A DNA stretch of 64,000 bases, taken from Arthrobacter sp. StoSoilB22. Its GTDB lineage: Bacteria; Actinomycetota; Actinomycetes; Actinomycetales; Micrococcaceae. Location of the stretch: NCBI RefSeq assembly GCF_019977315.1, contig NZ_AP024652.1, positions 3,038,001 through 3,102,000 on the forward strand. The letters are read 5' to 3'. The stretch's first letter is position 1; every line of letters begins with the position of its first letter. This document shows, piece by piece, positions 25,797 to 34,027 of this stretch. Made by a program: the position numbers and the translations under genes. The notes beneath the pieces were generated by a model. It did not search any database, was not told the DNA's origin, and saw only the letters and a list, made by a program, of their open reading frames with translations.

Positions 25797-26639
25797 ATGC
25801 GACAAGCTCCGGCCGCGTTCCGCATGCTCGCACCCCTGATCGCCTCCGGCGTTCTCCTGGTGGGCTGCGGATCAAACCCAGCGCCAATCACCGCCCCCTC
25901 TGGATCAGTCGCGCCCGTGCCCGCGCAGACAGCGGCCGCCGATAAACCGCTACGAGTGGCCCCTGCCCCCAGTTCCCTCAACCTACCGGTGGGCTCGCTG
26001 TACAAAAACCCGGCGAATAACCGCAGCGAGCTGGTCCTGGCGGACGTTCGCCACACCGCTGTACTCATCGGCGATTCCCAATCCATGCCGAAGGATTCAT
26101 GGCCGCAGCAAGGAATTGCTGCGATGGGCTACAAACTGCACGTCGTGGGCATGGGCGGCACAGGATACGTAGCAACCAACGGGAAAACCGGCAACTACAT
26201 CGATGCGTTGCAACGCGGAGACTGGGTGTTGCCCTTTGGCGATCCACCGTTGATCGTGATCCAGGGTGGCGGCAATGACGCCACCCAACGCGCCACGGAC
26301 GCGCAGATCACCAGCAATGCCGAGCGGCTCCTCGCTGCCCTCAAGAAGCGCTACCCGGGAACCACCTTTGCCATGATTGGAACCCTGGCCAGGGGCGTGA
26401 GCAATGGCGGCGGACGCCGTACGGAAATCGACGCCCTCTTGGGACGTATCGCGGCCAAGCACGCCATCCCGTTCGTCAGTGCGGGCGACTGGCTCAGCCG
26501 CTACGACGCGATCGGGGATCTCCAGGATGGCGTGCACCTGAAGCCTGCCGGGCACGCGAAACTGGGCGCAGCATTGGCTCGCGAATTAACTGCCCTTGGC
26601 CTCACGGCCCGCCCGGACACCGCCCCGCCGGCGAAGTAG
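25797..26639 (+). CDS. SGNH/GDSL-type hydrolase lipoprotein
   Basis: 280 residues. A lipoprotein signal peptide ends LLVGCGS (Cys near residue 24), followed by a Pro/Ala-rich linker. SGNH blocks are all visible: block I VLIGDSQS, block II Gly in MGGTGY, block III GGGND, and block V DGVHLKPAGH with the catalytic Asp/His pair. It is probably an esterase or acyl/acetyl hydrolase anchored on the outer face of the membrane. The substrate is unknown. It is monocistronic, with a GGAGAA site before ATG. Confidence 0.85.
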   Translation: MRQAPAAFRMLAPLIASGVLLVGCGSNPAPITAPSGSVAPVPAQTAAADKPLRVAPAPSSLNLPVGSLYKNPANNRSELVLADVRHTAVLIGDSQSMPKDSWPQQGIAAMGYKLHVVGMGGTGYVATNGKTGNYIDALQRGDWVLPFGDPPLIVIQGGGNDATQRATDAQITSNAERLLAALKKRYPGTTFAMIGTLARGVSNGGGRRTEIDALLGRIAAKHAIPFVSAGDWLSRYDAIGDLQDGVHLKPAGHAKLGAALARELTALGLTARPDTAPPAK

Positions 26640-26740
26640 CCCGCGCCGTCGTCAACCCGAACGTTGTGAGGCCCGCTTTGCATGCTTTGTGAGCGCCTTG
26701 GCCTGCAGAGCGGGCCCCGCAACACGTGCCTTAAACGGCA

Positions 26741-26778
26741 AGAGCCGGTGGTCCCCTTCTCAGGGAACCACCGGCTCT
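26741..26778. terminator. Terminator between SGNH gene and oligopeptide transporter operon
   Basis: AGAGCCGGTGGT and ACCACCGGCTCT form the arms of a strong stem between convergent genes. The rest of the 173-bp gap shows nothing else. Confidence 0.8.
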
Positions 26779-26812
26779 GTTGCTTCACGGCGAAGGGAAC
26801 TTACGACGCCGG

Positions 26813-28543
26813 TCAGGCCACCTCTGGTGGCAGCAGCAAAGAGCCGCCCGGAATAGCATCCAAAAGCGCCTGGGTGTACGCCTCGCGCGGGTTGTCGAAG
26901 ACATCATCCGTGCTTCCCGTTTCCACAAGCTTGCCCTTCTGCATCACACAGACGTGGTCCGCGATCTGACGGACAACCGCGAGGTCGTGGGTAATGAACA
27001 GGTACGTCAGTCCAAGGTTGTCCTGAAGATCAGCCAGCAGGTTCAGCACCTGGGCTTGGACGAGGACGTCCAGTGCTGAGACCGCTTCATCGCAAATGAT
27101 GACTTCCGGGTCCAAGGCCAGCGCGCGGGCAATGGCAATGCGCTGCCGCTGGCCACCCGAGAGTTCGTTGGGGTACCGGCGCATGGTGGACTGCGGCAAG
27201 GCCACCTGGTCCAGAAGCTCCCGGACCTTCTTTTCACGGCTGGCCTTGTTGCCGATCTTGTGGGTCCTCAACGGTTCTTCAATGGTGCGGAAGATGTTGT
27301 ACATGGGATCGAGGGAACCGTAGGGATCCTGGAAGATCGGCTGGACCCGGCGACGGAACTTAAACAGGTCCTTGCTGCTGAGCGTCGACGTATCCACGCC
27401 GTCAAAGATGATCTTTCCCGACGTCGGTTCCAACAGGTTGAGAACCATTTGCGCCACAGTCGACTTGCCGGATCCGGACTCGCCAACAATGGCCGTAGTG
27501 GTTCCGCGCTTAACGGCAAAGGAAACAGAGTCGACTGCAGTGAAGTCCGTGGACTTGCCAATGCCGCCACGAAGTTTGAAGACCTTCGTCAAGTCCTCAA
27601 CTTTCAGAACCTCCTCCGGCAGGGCTGCCTCGACGACCACCGGTTCTGCAGGAGCCAGCAGCTCCTCAGATTCGATCCCCTGCTCCTTAGCCACTTGGAT
27701 ACGACGTGAAGCCAGCGACGGCGCCGAAGCGACCAGTCGCTTCGTGTAGGGGTGCCGTGGGTTGCGGAGCAGCTCCAGCGAAGGCCCGGACTCCACAACC
27801 TGGCCCTTGTACATGACAACCACCTTGTCCGCACGCTCGGCGGCGAGGCCGAGATCGTGGGTGATGAGAAGCACGGCTGTACCCAGCTCGGACGTCATCT
27901 TGTCCAAGTGATCCAGAATCTGCCGCTGTACCGTAACGTCAAGTGCCGACGTCGGCTCATCCGCGATCAGCAGGCGCGGCTGGCATGAAAGTCCGATGGC
28001 AATGAGCGCACGCTGACGCATGCCTCCGGAGAACTCATGCGGGTACTGCTTGGCTCTGCGCGAAGCGTCGGGCAAGCCTGCCTCGGAGAGGACCTTGGCG
28101 ACGTCCTCGGGCCCTGAGGGGAGCCCGTTCGCTTTCAAAGTCTCCTTGACCTGGAATCCGATTTTCCACACGGGGTTCAGGTTGGACATGGGGTCCTGAG
28201 GAACCATGCCAATGGAATTGCCGCGGAGCTCGATCATGCGCTTCTCGCTCGCGTGGGCAATGTCCTCGCCGTCAAAGAAAATTTCTCCGCCGGCCACCCG
28301 GCCATTTCCGGGAAGTAGTCCAATGGCAGCCAGGGCTGAGGTTGATTTTCCTGAGCCCGACTCCCCCACGATTGCGACAGTCTCGCCGGGCATGACCGTC
28401 AGATGAGCGTTCCTTACTGCGTTGACCTCACCATTACTGGTGGTGAAGTTGATTGCAAGGTTTCTGATCTCCAGCAGCGGACGCTCAGAGCCGGCGACTT
28501 CTTCCTTGATGTGAACTGAAGAGTTCATGGCTTCGCCTTTCAT
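26813..28543 (-). CDS. Oligopeptide ABC transporter, fused double ATP-binding protein (DppD-DppF type)
   Basis: 576 residues with two complete ABC cassettes. The first has Walker A GESGSGKST and signature SGGMRQRALIAIGLS; the second has GESGSGKSTVAQMV and LSGGQRQRIAIARALAL. Walker B sites are [13 protein letters not shown] and VIICDEAVSALDV. The C-terminal LVETGSTDDVFDNPREAYTQ is the oligopeptide-type extension. It overlaps the DppC permease stop by four bases. It is the last gene of a four-gene minus-strand operon. Confidence 0.93.
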   Translation of the reverse strand: MKGEAMNSSVHIKEEVAGSERPLLEIRNLAINFTTSNGEVNAVRNAHLTVMPGETVAIVGESGSGKSTSALAAIGLLPGNGRVAGGEIFFDGEDIAHASEKRMIELRGNSIGMVPQDPMSNLNPVWKIGFQVKETLKANGLPSGPEDVAKVLSEAGLPDASRRAKQYPHEFSGGMRQRALIAIGLSCQPRLLIADEPTSALDVTVQRQILDHLDKMTSELGTAVLLITHDLGLAAERADKVVVMYKGQVVESGPSLELLRNPRHPYTKRLVASAPSLASRRIQVAKEQGIESEELLAPAEPVVVEAALPEEVLKVEDLTKVFKLRGGIGKSTDFTAVDSVSFAVKRGTTTAIVGESGSGKSTVAQMVLNLLEPTSGKIIFDGVDTSTLSSKDLFKFRRRVQPIFQDPYGSLDPMYNIFRTIEEPLRTHKIGNKASREKKVRELLDQVALPQSTMRRYPNELSGGQRQRIAIARALALDPEVIICDEAVSALDVLVQAQVLNLLADLQDNLGLTYLFITHDLAVVRQIADHVCVMQKGKLVETGSTDDVFDNPREAYTQALLDAIPGGSLLLPPEVA

Positions 28544-29523
28544 CGTTTACGCGCCTTGGGGTCCAGCGCATCCCTCAGGGCGTCGCCCAGCATGATGAAG
28601 CTCAAGACTGTGATGGATAGAGCTATTGCCGGGTAAAGCAAGGGCATCGGATTGGATCGCAAGGATGCCTGTGCGGCCTGAATATCATTGCCCCACGACA
28701 TGACACTCGGTGGCAACCCGATTCCAAGGAAGGAAAGGGTCGACTCGGCAACGATAAAGGTGCCGAGGGAGATGGTTGCCACGACGATGATCGGAGCCAG
28801 CGAGTTCGGCAGCACATGGCGCAGCAGCGAACGGAAACGCGAAACACCAAGGGATCGCGCGGCCACCACAAAGTCAGCATTTCTGACCTCGATCACTGCG
28901 CCTCGGGTGATGCGGGCAATCTGCGGCCACCCGAAGACGATAAGAATCAACACCAGCGTCCATACCGTACGGTTCGCACGGAAAACGGGGAGCTGCATCA
29001 TCACGATTGCGCCAAGGATCAGCGGCAGTGCGAAGAAAATATCCGTCAGGCGGGCCAGCAGTGCATCCGCCCAACCGCCGTAGTATCCGGCGAGGGCACC
29101 AACGATGCCCCCGAACAGGACGACGCCGATGGTCGTGAACAGGCCGACGGTCACCGACGATCGGGTACCGAAAATGACGCGAGCGTAAACGTCGCAGCCC
29201 TGTTGCGTGAAGCCAAGAGGGTGACCCGATGCAGGTCCGCCGTCTGAGTTGGACAGCTGGCAGGCTTCGTTGGAGGGATCAATTTGAGAGAACAAACCCG
29301 GGAAGAGGGAAACCACTACTACGGCCAGGATCATGATGGCCGAGATGATGAACAATGGCTGCTTGCGCAGGTTCTTCCATGCCTCACCCCAAAGGCTGGA
29401 GGGAGCGCTGTCTTCCTTGACCTTGTCGGTTGCCTGCAGCGGCGTTTCGTCAAGATCGGCAACGAAGTGCTCAATGTGTCGCCGGGTGGTGTCCTGCCCG
29501 GTCAGGTTACTTTCAGGCGTCAT
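28540..29523 (-). CDS. Oligopeptide ABC transporter permease (DppC type)
   Basis: 327 residues from ATG 29523, which has a GAGG site upstream and overlaps the DppB gene by 11 bp. Features: OppC N-terminal helix (PLFIISAIMILAVVVVSLFPG), the family motif HPLGFTQQGCDVYARVIFGT, and the EAA loop VVAARSLGVSRFRSLLRHVL. Six helices are expected. Confidence 0.92.
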   Translation of the reverse strand: MTPESNLTGQDTTRRHIEHFVADLDETPLQATDKVKEDSAPSSLWGEAWKNLRKQPLFIISAIMILAVVVVSLFPGLFSQIDPSNEACQLSNSDGGPASGHPLGFTQQGCDVYARVIFGTRSSVTVGLFTTIGVVLFGGIVGALAGYYGGWADALLARLTDIFFALPLILGAIVMMQLPVFRANRTVWTLVLILIVFGWPQIARITRGAVIEVRNADFVVAARSLGVSRFRSLLRHVLPNSLAPIIVVATISLGTFIVAESTLSFLGIGLPPSVMSWGNDIQAAQASLRSNPMPLLYPAIALSITVLSFIMLGDALRDALDPKARKR

Positions 29524-30442
29524 AGCGGATCCTCGGGTCAAGCCAGGCGTAAAGGAGGTCAACAAGCAAGTTGGAGAGGCAGTAGATCAACACCAACACC
29601 GTGACAATGGAGACCACCGTGGGTCCCTCACCCGACAGGACGGCCCGATAAAGCCTGTTGCCTACGCCGGGAACGTTGAAGATACCTTCTGTGACAATCG
29701 CTCCTCCCATCAGGGTGCCAAGGTCTGCGCCCAGGAACGTCACCACTGGAATAAGCGAGTTACGCAAAATGTGGACGTTGACCACCCTGAAACGGGACAA
29801 CCCCTTTGCCGTGGCTGTCCGGACGTAGTCGGCATTCATGTTCTCGATGACGCTGGTCCGGGTCAAACGGAGAACGTAAGCGAACGACGCGAGGCCAAGA
29901 ACGATTGCAGGCAGGATCAAGTCCTGCACTGTCGCGGCCGCACTGACAGTTGGTTTAGCCCACCCCAGCTGCACACCGATGAAGAATTGAAGAATGAAGC
30001 CGAGCACGAAGATCGGGATACCGATGACGATTAGCGAGGCGATCAGGACGGTGCCGTCGAAGAGCTTTCCCTTGCGAAGACCGGCGATGAGGCCGAAGGC
30101 GATGCCGAAGACCGCTTCAAAAATCAGAGCCATCACGGCAAGCCGGGCTGTGACTGGGAAGACCTCGCCGAGGACGGCGGCAATGGGCCGGCCGGAGAAG
30201 TCCTGGCCAAGGTCGAAGGTGAAGATGCTCTTGAGGTACAGCAAATACTGGATGAAGAAAGGCTGGTCCAGATTGTACTGAGCCCGTAGTTTCGCAGCAA
30301 CCGCTTCGTTAACCGGCTTATCACCGAACAAGGCGGCAATGGGGTCGCCGGGAAGGCTGAAAACCAGGAAGTACACCAGCAGTGTGGCCCCCAGGAAAAC
30401 TGGAATCAGCTGGAGGAATCGTTTGAGGATGTATGTGGCCAT
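29513..30442 (-). CDS. Oligopeptide ABC transporter permease (DppB type)
   Basis: 309 residues. N-terminal YILKRFLQLIPVFLGATLLV and LPGDPIAALFGDKP are typical of DppB. The EAA loop is RTATAKGLSRFRVVNVHILR. The C-terminus ends LLYAWLDPRIRY, a conserved family ending. It pairs with DppC to form the membrane channel. Confidence 0.93.
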   Translation of the reverse strand: MATYILKRFLQLIPVFLGATLLVYFLVFSLPGDPIAALFGDKPVNEAVAAKLRAQYNLDQPFFIQYLLYLKSIFTFDLGQDFSGRPIAAVLGEVFPVTARLAVMALIFEAVFGIAFGLIAGLRKGKLFDGTVLIASLIVIGIPIFVLGFILQFFIGVQLGWAKPTVSAAATVQDLILPAIVLGLASFAYVLRLTRTSVIENMNADYVRTATAKGLSRFRVVNVHILRNSLIPVVTFLGADLGTLMGGAIVTEGIFNVPGVGNRLYRAVLSGEGPTVVSIVTVLVLIYCLSNLLVDLLYAWLDPRIRYDA

Positions 30443-30562
30443 CAGCGCATCACACCCCGATCAGCAGGCACCCTGTCCAGGGGTGCAGCGGAGTTGTTCA
30501 TCAAAGAACCTTTTCGTCTGATGTGCAAACGTTCCCTGCCGGGGCAAGTAGGCCTGCACAAG

Positions 30563-30586
30563 GACGCCCAACCGTAGTTGGGCGTC
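30563..30586 (-). terminator. Intercistronic hairpin 1 between substrate-binding and permease genes
   Basis: Perfect 10-bp stem GACGCCCAAC / GTTGGGCGTC with loop CGTA, in the 209-bp gap. It may protect the binding-protein mRNA or attenuate read-through. Confidence 0.6.
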
Positions 30587-30604
30587 ATTGATTTGCAACG
30601 TGAT

Positions 30605-30644
30605 ACGGCGGCGGACATGCTCAGCTGAGCACCCCCGCCGCCGT
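30605..30644 (-). terminator. Intercistronic hairpin 2 after the substrate-binding gene
   Basis: ACGGCGGCGG and CCGCCGCCGT form the outer stem around an inner TGCTCAGCTGAGCA palindrome, just after the stop at 30652. Confidence 0.6.
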
Positions 30645-30651
30645 TTCGCGG

Positions 30652-32289
30652 TTACTTGCCAGTGATGTTGTAGTACAGCGGAACGCCGTCCCAGCCGTAG
30701 TCAACATTGGAGACGCCAGTGCTCCAGCCACCCTGTGAAACCTGGTACCACAGCGGGATGGCGGGAAGATCCTGCAGAAGGATTTCCTGTGCCTTGTTCA
30801 TTGCCTTGTTACCTTCTGCAACGGAAGGTGCGGAGAGTCCGTCAGAGATAGCCTTGTCAAAGGTGGGGTTCTCATAGCGGGCATCGTTCGAGCCAGCGCC
30901 GGTCTTGTAGATCGGGCCGAGGAAGTTGTACAGCGACGGGTAGTCTGCCTGCCAGCCTGCGCGGATGGCGCCAGTGAGCTTGCCGGTGGTTGCAAGATCG
31001 CGTGCTTCCTTAAACGTTGCGAAGGGAAGTCCCTCGGCCTTGATGCCGAGGTTGTTCTTCAGCTGGTTGGTGAGAGCCTCAACCCAAGCCTTGTGGCCGC
31101 CCTTGTCAGCGTTGTACGCAATGGTGAAGGCCGTGTTCGGGTCCCACTTCTGGATGGCATCTGCCTTGGCCCAGAGGTCCTTGGCCTTGGTGGCGTCGAA
31201 CTTCAGGTTATCCGAGCCCGGGATGCTGTCGCTGTAACCGTCGAGGACGGGGGCAGTGAAGTCCTTGGCCGGCTGGCGGCCACCGCTGAAGATCACCTTA
31301 GTGATCTCTTCCCGGTTGATGGCCATGGAGATTGCCTGACGGCGGAGCTTGCCAGCCTCGCCACTCCATTCCGGAAGGTACTCCGGGATAGCAATGGTCT
31401 GGTTGCCTGCGTACGGCTTCTCAATGAATCGATCGCCAAGATCAGACTTGAAGTTCTTGAGGGCGCTCGTGGGGATGACCTGCAGAATGTCCAGGTTGTT
31501 GGACAGCAGATCCTGGTAGGCAGCGTCATCGTTCTGGAAGATCTTGAACGTCACGCCACCGTTCTTTGCCTTACGGGGACCGTTGTAATCGGGGTTCGGG
31601 ACCAGTTGGATCTGCACGTTGTGCTGCCAACCGTTCTCCGCCATCTTGTACGGGCCGTTGCCCACGGGCTTCTCGCCGTAGGTCTTGGGGTCGGCAAGTG
31701 CTGCCGCCGGAACCGGCATGAACGCCGTGTAACCGAGACGGAGCGGCCAGTCAGATTCCGGCTGCTTGAGTTCGACGGTGAAGGTGGTGTCATCCACAAC
31801 CTTCAGGCCGGACAGCGTGTCCACCGTGGAACCCTCTGCACTGGCTTCGTCGTAACCCTTGATGCTCTCAAAGAAGGTGGCGCTCAGTTGCGCGTTCTTT
31901 GCCGCTGCACCGTAGTTCCAGGAGTCAACAAAGGTCTTGGCCGTGATGGCGTCACCATTGGTGAACTTCTGGTCCTTCTTGATCTTGATGGTGAAGTTCT
32001 GCGCGTCAGGCGCCTCAATGGACTCCGCCAACTCGTTCACCGGCTTGCCGGAAGGGTCATAGCTGACAAGGCCAGAGAAGATCAGCGTGGCAATCTTGCC
32101 ACCGCCGACTTCGTTGATGTCAGCCGGCATGAGCGGACGCTGCGGCTCGGAGCCGTCGGCAATGATGACCTTGTTCGGGTCGCCCGCGGATGTACCGGAG
32201 TCGTTGCTGCCGCCGCCACCGCAACCGGTAGCTGCGAGGGCGATGATCGCCGCTACGCCTAGAGCTTTGGAAGTGCGCGAGAAACGCAT
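30652..32289 (-). CDS. Oligopeptide ABC transporter substrate-binding lipoprotein
   Basis: 545 residues, solute-binding family 5. The signal peptide ends LAATGCGGG (lipobox Cys near residue 21). Family segments: PLMPADINEVGGGKIATLIF, the peptide-pocket region SVRYTAFMPVP-like (LGYTAFMPVPAAALADP), and AWVEALTNQLKNNLGIKAEG. It is the first gene of the transporter operon and lies before two hairpins that may raise its level. ATG 32289 is used, with AGGAGGCGG upstream. Confidence 0.93.
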   Translation of the reverse strand: MRFSRTSKALGVAAIIALAATGCGGGGSNDSGTSAGDPNKVIIADGSEPQRPLMPADINEVGGGKIATLIFSGLVSYDPSGKPVNELAESIEAPDAQNFTIKIKKDQKFTNGDAITAKTFVDSWNYGAAAKNAQLSATFFESIKGYDEASAEGSTVDTLSGLKVVDDTTFTVELKQPESDWPLRLGYTAFMPVPAAALADPKTYGEKPVGNGPYKMAENGWQHNVQIQLVPNPDYNGPRKAKNGGVTFKIFQNDDAAYQDLLSNNLDILQVIPTSALKNFKSDLGDRFIEKPYAGNQTIAIPEYLPEWSGEAGKLRRQAISMAINREEITKVIFSGGRQPAKDFTAPVLDGYSDSIPGSDNLKFDATKAKDLWAKADAIQKWDPNTAFTIAYNADKGGHKAWVEALTNQLKNNLGIKAEGLPFATFKEARDLATTGKLTGAIRAGWQADYPSLYNFLGPIYKTGAGSNDARYENPTFDKAISDGLSAPSVAEGNKAMNKAQEILLQDLPAIPLWYQVSQGGWSTGVSNVDYGWDGVPLYYNITGK

Positions 32290-32546
32290 TCCGCCTCCTA
32301 TGAGTCGTGGAGTTGAGCAGGGAAAATTCGTGATTTCCCCCAGGCACAGGCACAGTTTCCTACTGTGACGTTGCCTACATGTGAGTGTAAGCCTACCCAC
32401 ATTGTGTCCGGATGATGGGACGTGCTGGCCAAACTGTAACCGTTCCGCAACCTACACATGCCTAATTTGCCGCGGATTTCAAGTCAAACGTTACTCGGTG
32501 GTAGCATACGCTGTCTGACAGCAGGACAGGACGATTTTCAGACGAA

Positions 32547-32593
32547 AAAGGAGCCCCGGTCCGCGCTGAACATACAGTGGATCGAGGCTCCTG
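32547..32593 (-). terminator. Terminator of the HEPN/MNT pair
   Basis: AGGAGCC / GGCTCCT stem with an inner CGGTCC/GGATCG pairing. On the minus strand it is followed by TTTTTCGTC. The remaining gap 32290-32546 should hold the promoter of the transporter operon; no clear hexamers are seen. Confidence 0.7.
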
Positions 32594-32602
32594 ATAGAGG
32601 AA

Positions 32603-32935
32603 CTAGTTGATCGATCGGATAAGGTGCTCTATCGTCGGTAAGTCAGCGTCGAGGGTGTCCCAGACCGCGTCGTAGTCTGTCCCCTCATAGTGATGCGCGA
32701 GCCGATCCCGCATTCGCTTGATCAGAGACCACGGAACTTCGGGGTACCGATCGGTCGTCTCGATGCTCAAGCGAGCGACATTTTCTCCGATTTTGATGAT
32801 CAACGACTCCGCCGCCAAGCCCGGCACATTGTCAGCGTCGCCGAGGTACCAGGCACGGCCGCGCTTGACGAGGGCAACCCCGACGCCACACAAACGGACG
32901 ATCTCTCTGAGTGCGGCTGCGTCCCTTTGATTCAT
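32603..32935 (-). CDS. hepT: HEPN-domain toxin, HepT type (DUF86)
   Basis: 110 residues, all-helical. The diagnostic RX4-6HXY RNase motif is RDRLAHHY (about residues 76-83) after SLIKRM. NVPGLAAESLIIKIGENVAR and PEVPWSLIKRM match the DUF86 core. HepT toxins cleave or bind RNA and are silenced by AMPylation of the motif Tyr by MntA (type VII toxin-antitoxin). The gene overlaps the upstream XRE-MNT antitoxin by four bases, and a terminator follows. Confidence 0.85.
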   Translation of the reverse strand: MNQRDAAALREIVRLCGVGVALVKRGRAWYLGDADNVPGLAAESLIIKIGENVARLSIETTDRYPEVPWSLIKRMRDRLAHHYEGTDYDAVWDTLDADLPTIEHLIRSIN

Positions 32936-33375
32936 AGGGCGACCGCGGTGGTCAGGATTTCGTGATCTTCCCGCAAGCCGCCATCGGTGACGACGTCAAC
33001 TTCTACCCCCAACAATTCACTTGCTTCGGCGGCAAACGCCGCGACAGTCAATAACCCGACGCCGGGTGATCGTGTGACCAGGATGTCCAGATCGCTTCCT
33101 GGGCGATCGAGTCCGCTGGCCACAGAACCGAAGACGCGAACATTGCTGAAACCATAGCGCAGTGCCAGCTGAAGCAATTCCTGGCCCCGCGATGCAAGGA
33201 CTTCATGCGGCAAAGGGCGCGCTGCTGCACGAAGACGGTCCAACATCACCGGGGATGCCGTGCGCCGACCAGCTTCGTAAGCAGCAATGTTTGGCTGGGC
33301 CACCCCAGAGCGCCGAGCCAACTCGCCCTGGCTGATGCCAGCAGCCTCACGGACTTCCCTCACCGCGTTTCCCAT
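32932..33375 (-). CDS. mntA: MNT nucleotidyltransferase antitoxin with N-terminal XRE helix-turn-helix
   Basis: 147 residues. Residues 1-50 are an XRE/Cro domain (VREVREAAGISQGELARRSG, AQPNIAAYEAGRRTAS). Residues ~70-147 are a minimal nucleotidyltransferase: VRVFGSVASGLDRPGSDLDI carries the GSX10DXD motif, and a third acidic position is in VEVDVVTDG. MntA AMPylates the HEPN partner. The fused DNA-binding domain is not part of the classical E. coli or Shewanella MntA and suggests self-regulation. ATG 33375 follows TATCAT by six bases, with an inverted repeat on it. Confidence 0.85.
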   Translation of the reverse strand: MGNAVREVREAAGISQGELARRSGVAQPNIAAYEAGRRTASPVMLDRLRAAARPLPHEVLASRGQELLQLALRYGFSNVRVFGSVASGLDRPGSDLDILVTRSPGVGLLTVAAFAAEASELLGVEVDVVTDGGLREDHEILTTAVAL

Positions 33376-33381
33376 GCAGCC

Positions 33382-33398
33382 ATGATATCGCGTGATAT
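33382..33398 (-). promoter_or_regulatory. Leaderless promoter -10 with overlapping inverted-repeat operator for mntA-hepT
   Basis: On the minus strand TATCAT (33382-33387) lies six bases before ATG 33375. The inverted repeat ATATC-GCGT-GATAT (33385-33398) overlaps it. A short palindrome on the -10 is what an XRE autorepressor would use. Confidence 0.5.
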
Positions 33399-33412
33399 GT
33401 CGTCACTGGCTT

Positions 33413-33925
33413 TTAGCCAATCAGGTAGACCAGCCCGCGACCGACGGCCGCCAGATCCGTGACGAAAACCCGGGCCTGTTGGAGATAGCCAACACCGTAC
33501 GGGACATTCGAGTCCCTCTCGGTCGGCAAGTACTCCTGCAGCCAGTCGCCGAACTCCGAGTCAGATACATCGTGCAGATCCTCGGCAATGGCCACCACGT
33601 CGGACGGAGGAAGGACGCGCACCCATGATTCCCACCCGTCATGATGCATGGTCACTGCACCTTCAAACATGCGAAACGCAGGCCTTGCTTCGCCTCCGGC
33701 CCTTGAGGGCGCGGAGAAGGCCTGCAAGTAGCGCCATGCTTTGTCCAGGTAGAGCATGTCGCACTCCGGTACGGCTTGTTCGAAGGTGGCGATCTCAAAC
33801 CCGTCGGCAGCTTTGAGACCCCAAGCGTCAGCAATTGGGTCTGTCGATAAAAAGCGTCTCGGATCGGCGAGGACTAAGTCCGTGACGTCAGCGTCGAAGG
33901 CATATGCGTAGTATCTGATTCCCAT
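33413..33925 (-). CDS. DUF1877-like protein
   Basis: 170 residues. It begins MGIRYYAYAFDADVTDLVLA, and YLDKAWRYLQAF in the middle is the usual DUF1877 signature; the end YLQQARVFVTDLAAVGRGLV also fits. Function unknown. It lies on the accessory islet between the toxin-antitoxin pair and ychF, upstream of mntA on the same strand, but a separate promoter before mntA makes cotranscription optional. Confidence 0.7.
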   Translation of the reverse strand: MGIRYYAYAFDADVTDLVLADPRRFLSTDPIADAWGLKAADGFEIATFEQAVPECDMLYLDKAWRYLQAFSAPSRAGGEARPAFRMFEGAVTMHHDGWESWVRVLPPSDVVAIAEDLHDVSDSEFGDWLQEYLPTERDSNVPYGVGYLQQARVFVTDLAAVGRGLVYLIG

Positions 33926-33933
33926 TTGCCAAG

Positions 33934-33976
33934 TATGGCCACTGGCTGACCTCGGAAGGCCCGGCCAGTGGCCATA
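33934..33976. repeat. 13-bp perfect inverted repeat at the islet edge
   Basis: TATGGCCACTGGC (33934-33946) and GCCAGTGGCCATA (33964-33976) are separated by 17 bases, between the DUF1877 gene and ychF. It could be the ychF terminator (no good U-run) or a boundary of inserted DNA. Confidence 0.7.
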
Positions 33977-34027
33977 TGTGGATAACGCATGGTCTGCGAG
34001 CGGACCAAGGATTTTTTGGCTGTGGAC

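Noticed and set aside
31093..32262. 389-residue frame antisense to the peptide-binding lipoprotein
   Set aside because: The opposite frame has a lipobox and family 5 motifs; this one has no signal, fold or ribosome-binding site.
32563..32585. Possible tRNA or riboswitch before the peptide transporter
   Set aside because: The stem is followed on the minus strand by a U-run and directly follows hepT, so a terminator explains it.
33934..33976. Insertion-sequence terminal inverted repeats
   Set aside because: The arms are only 17 bases apart with no transposase between, and no matching repeat is seen at the other islet edge.
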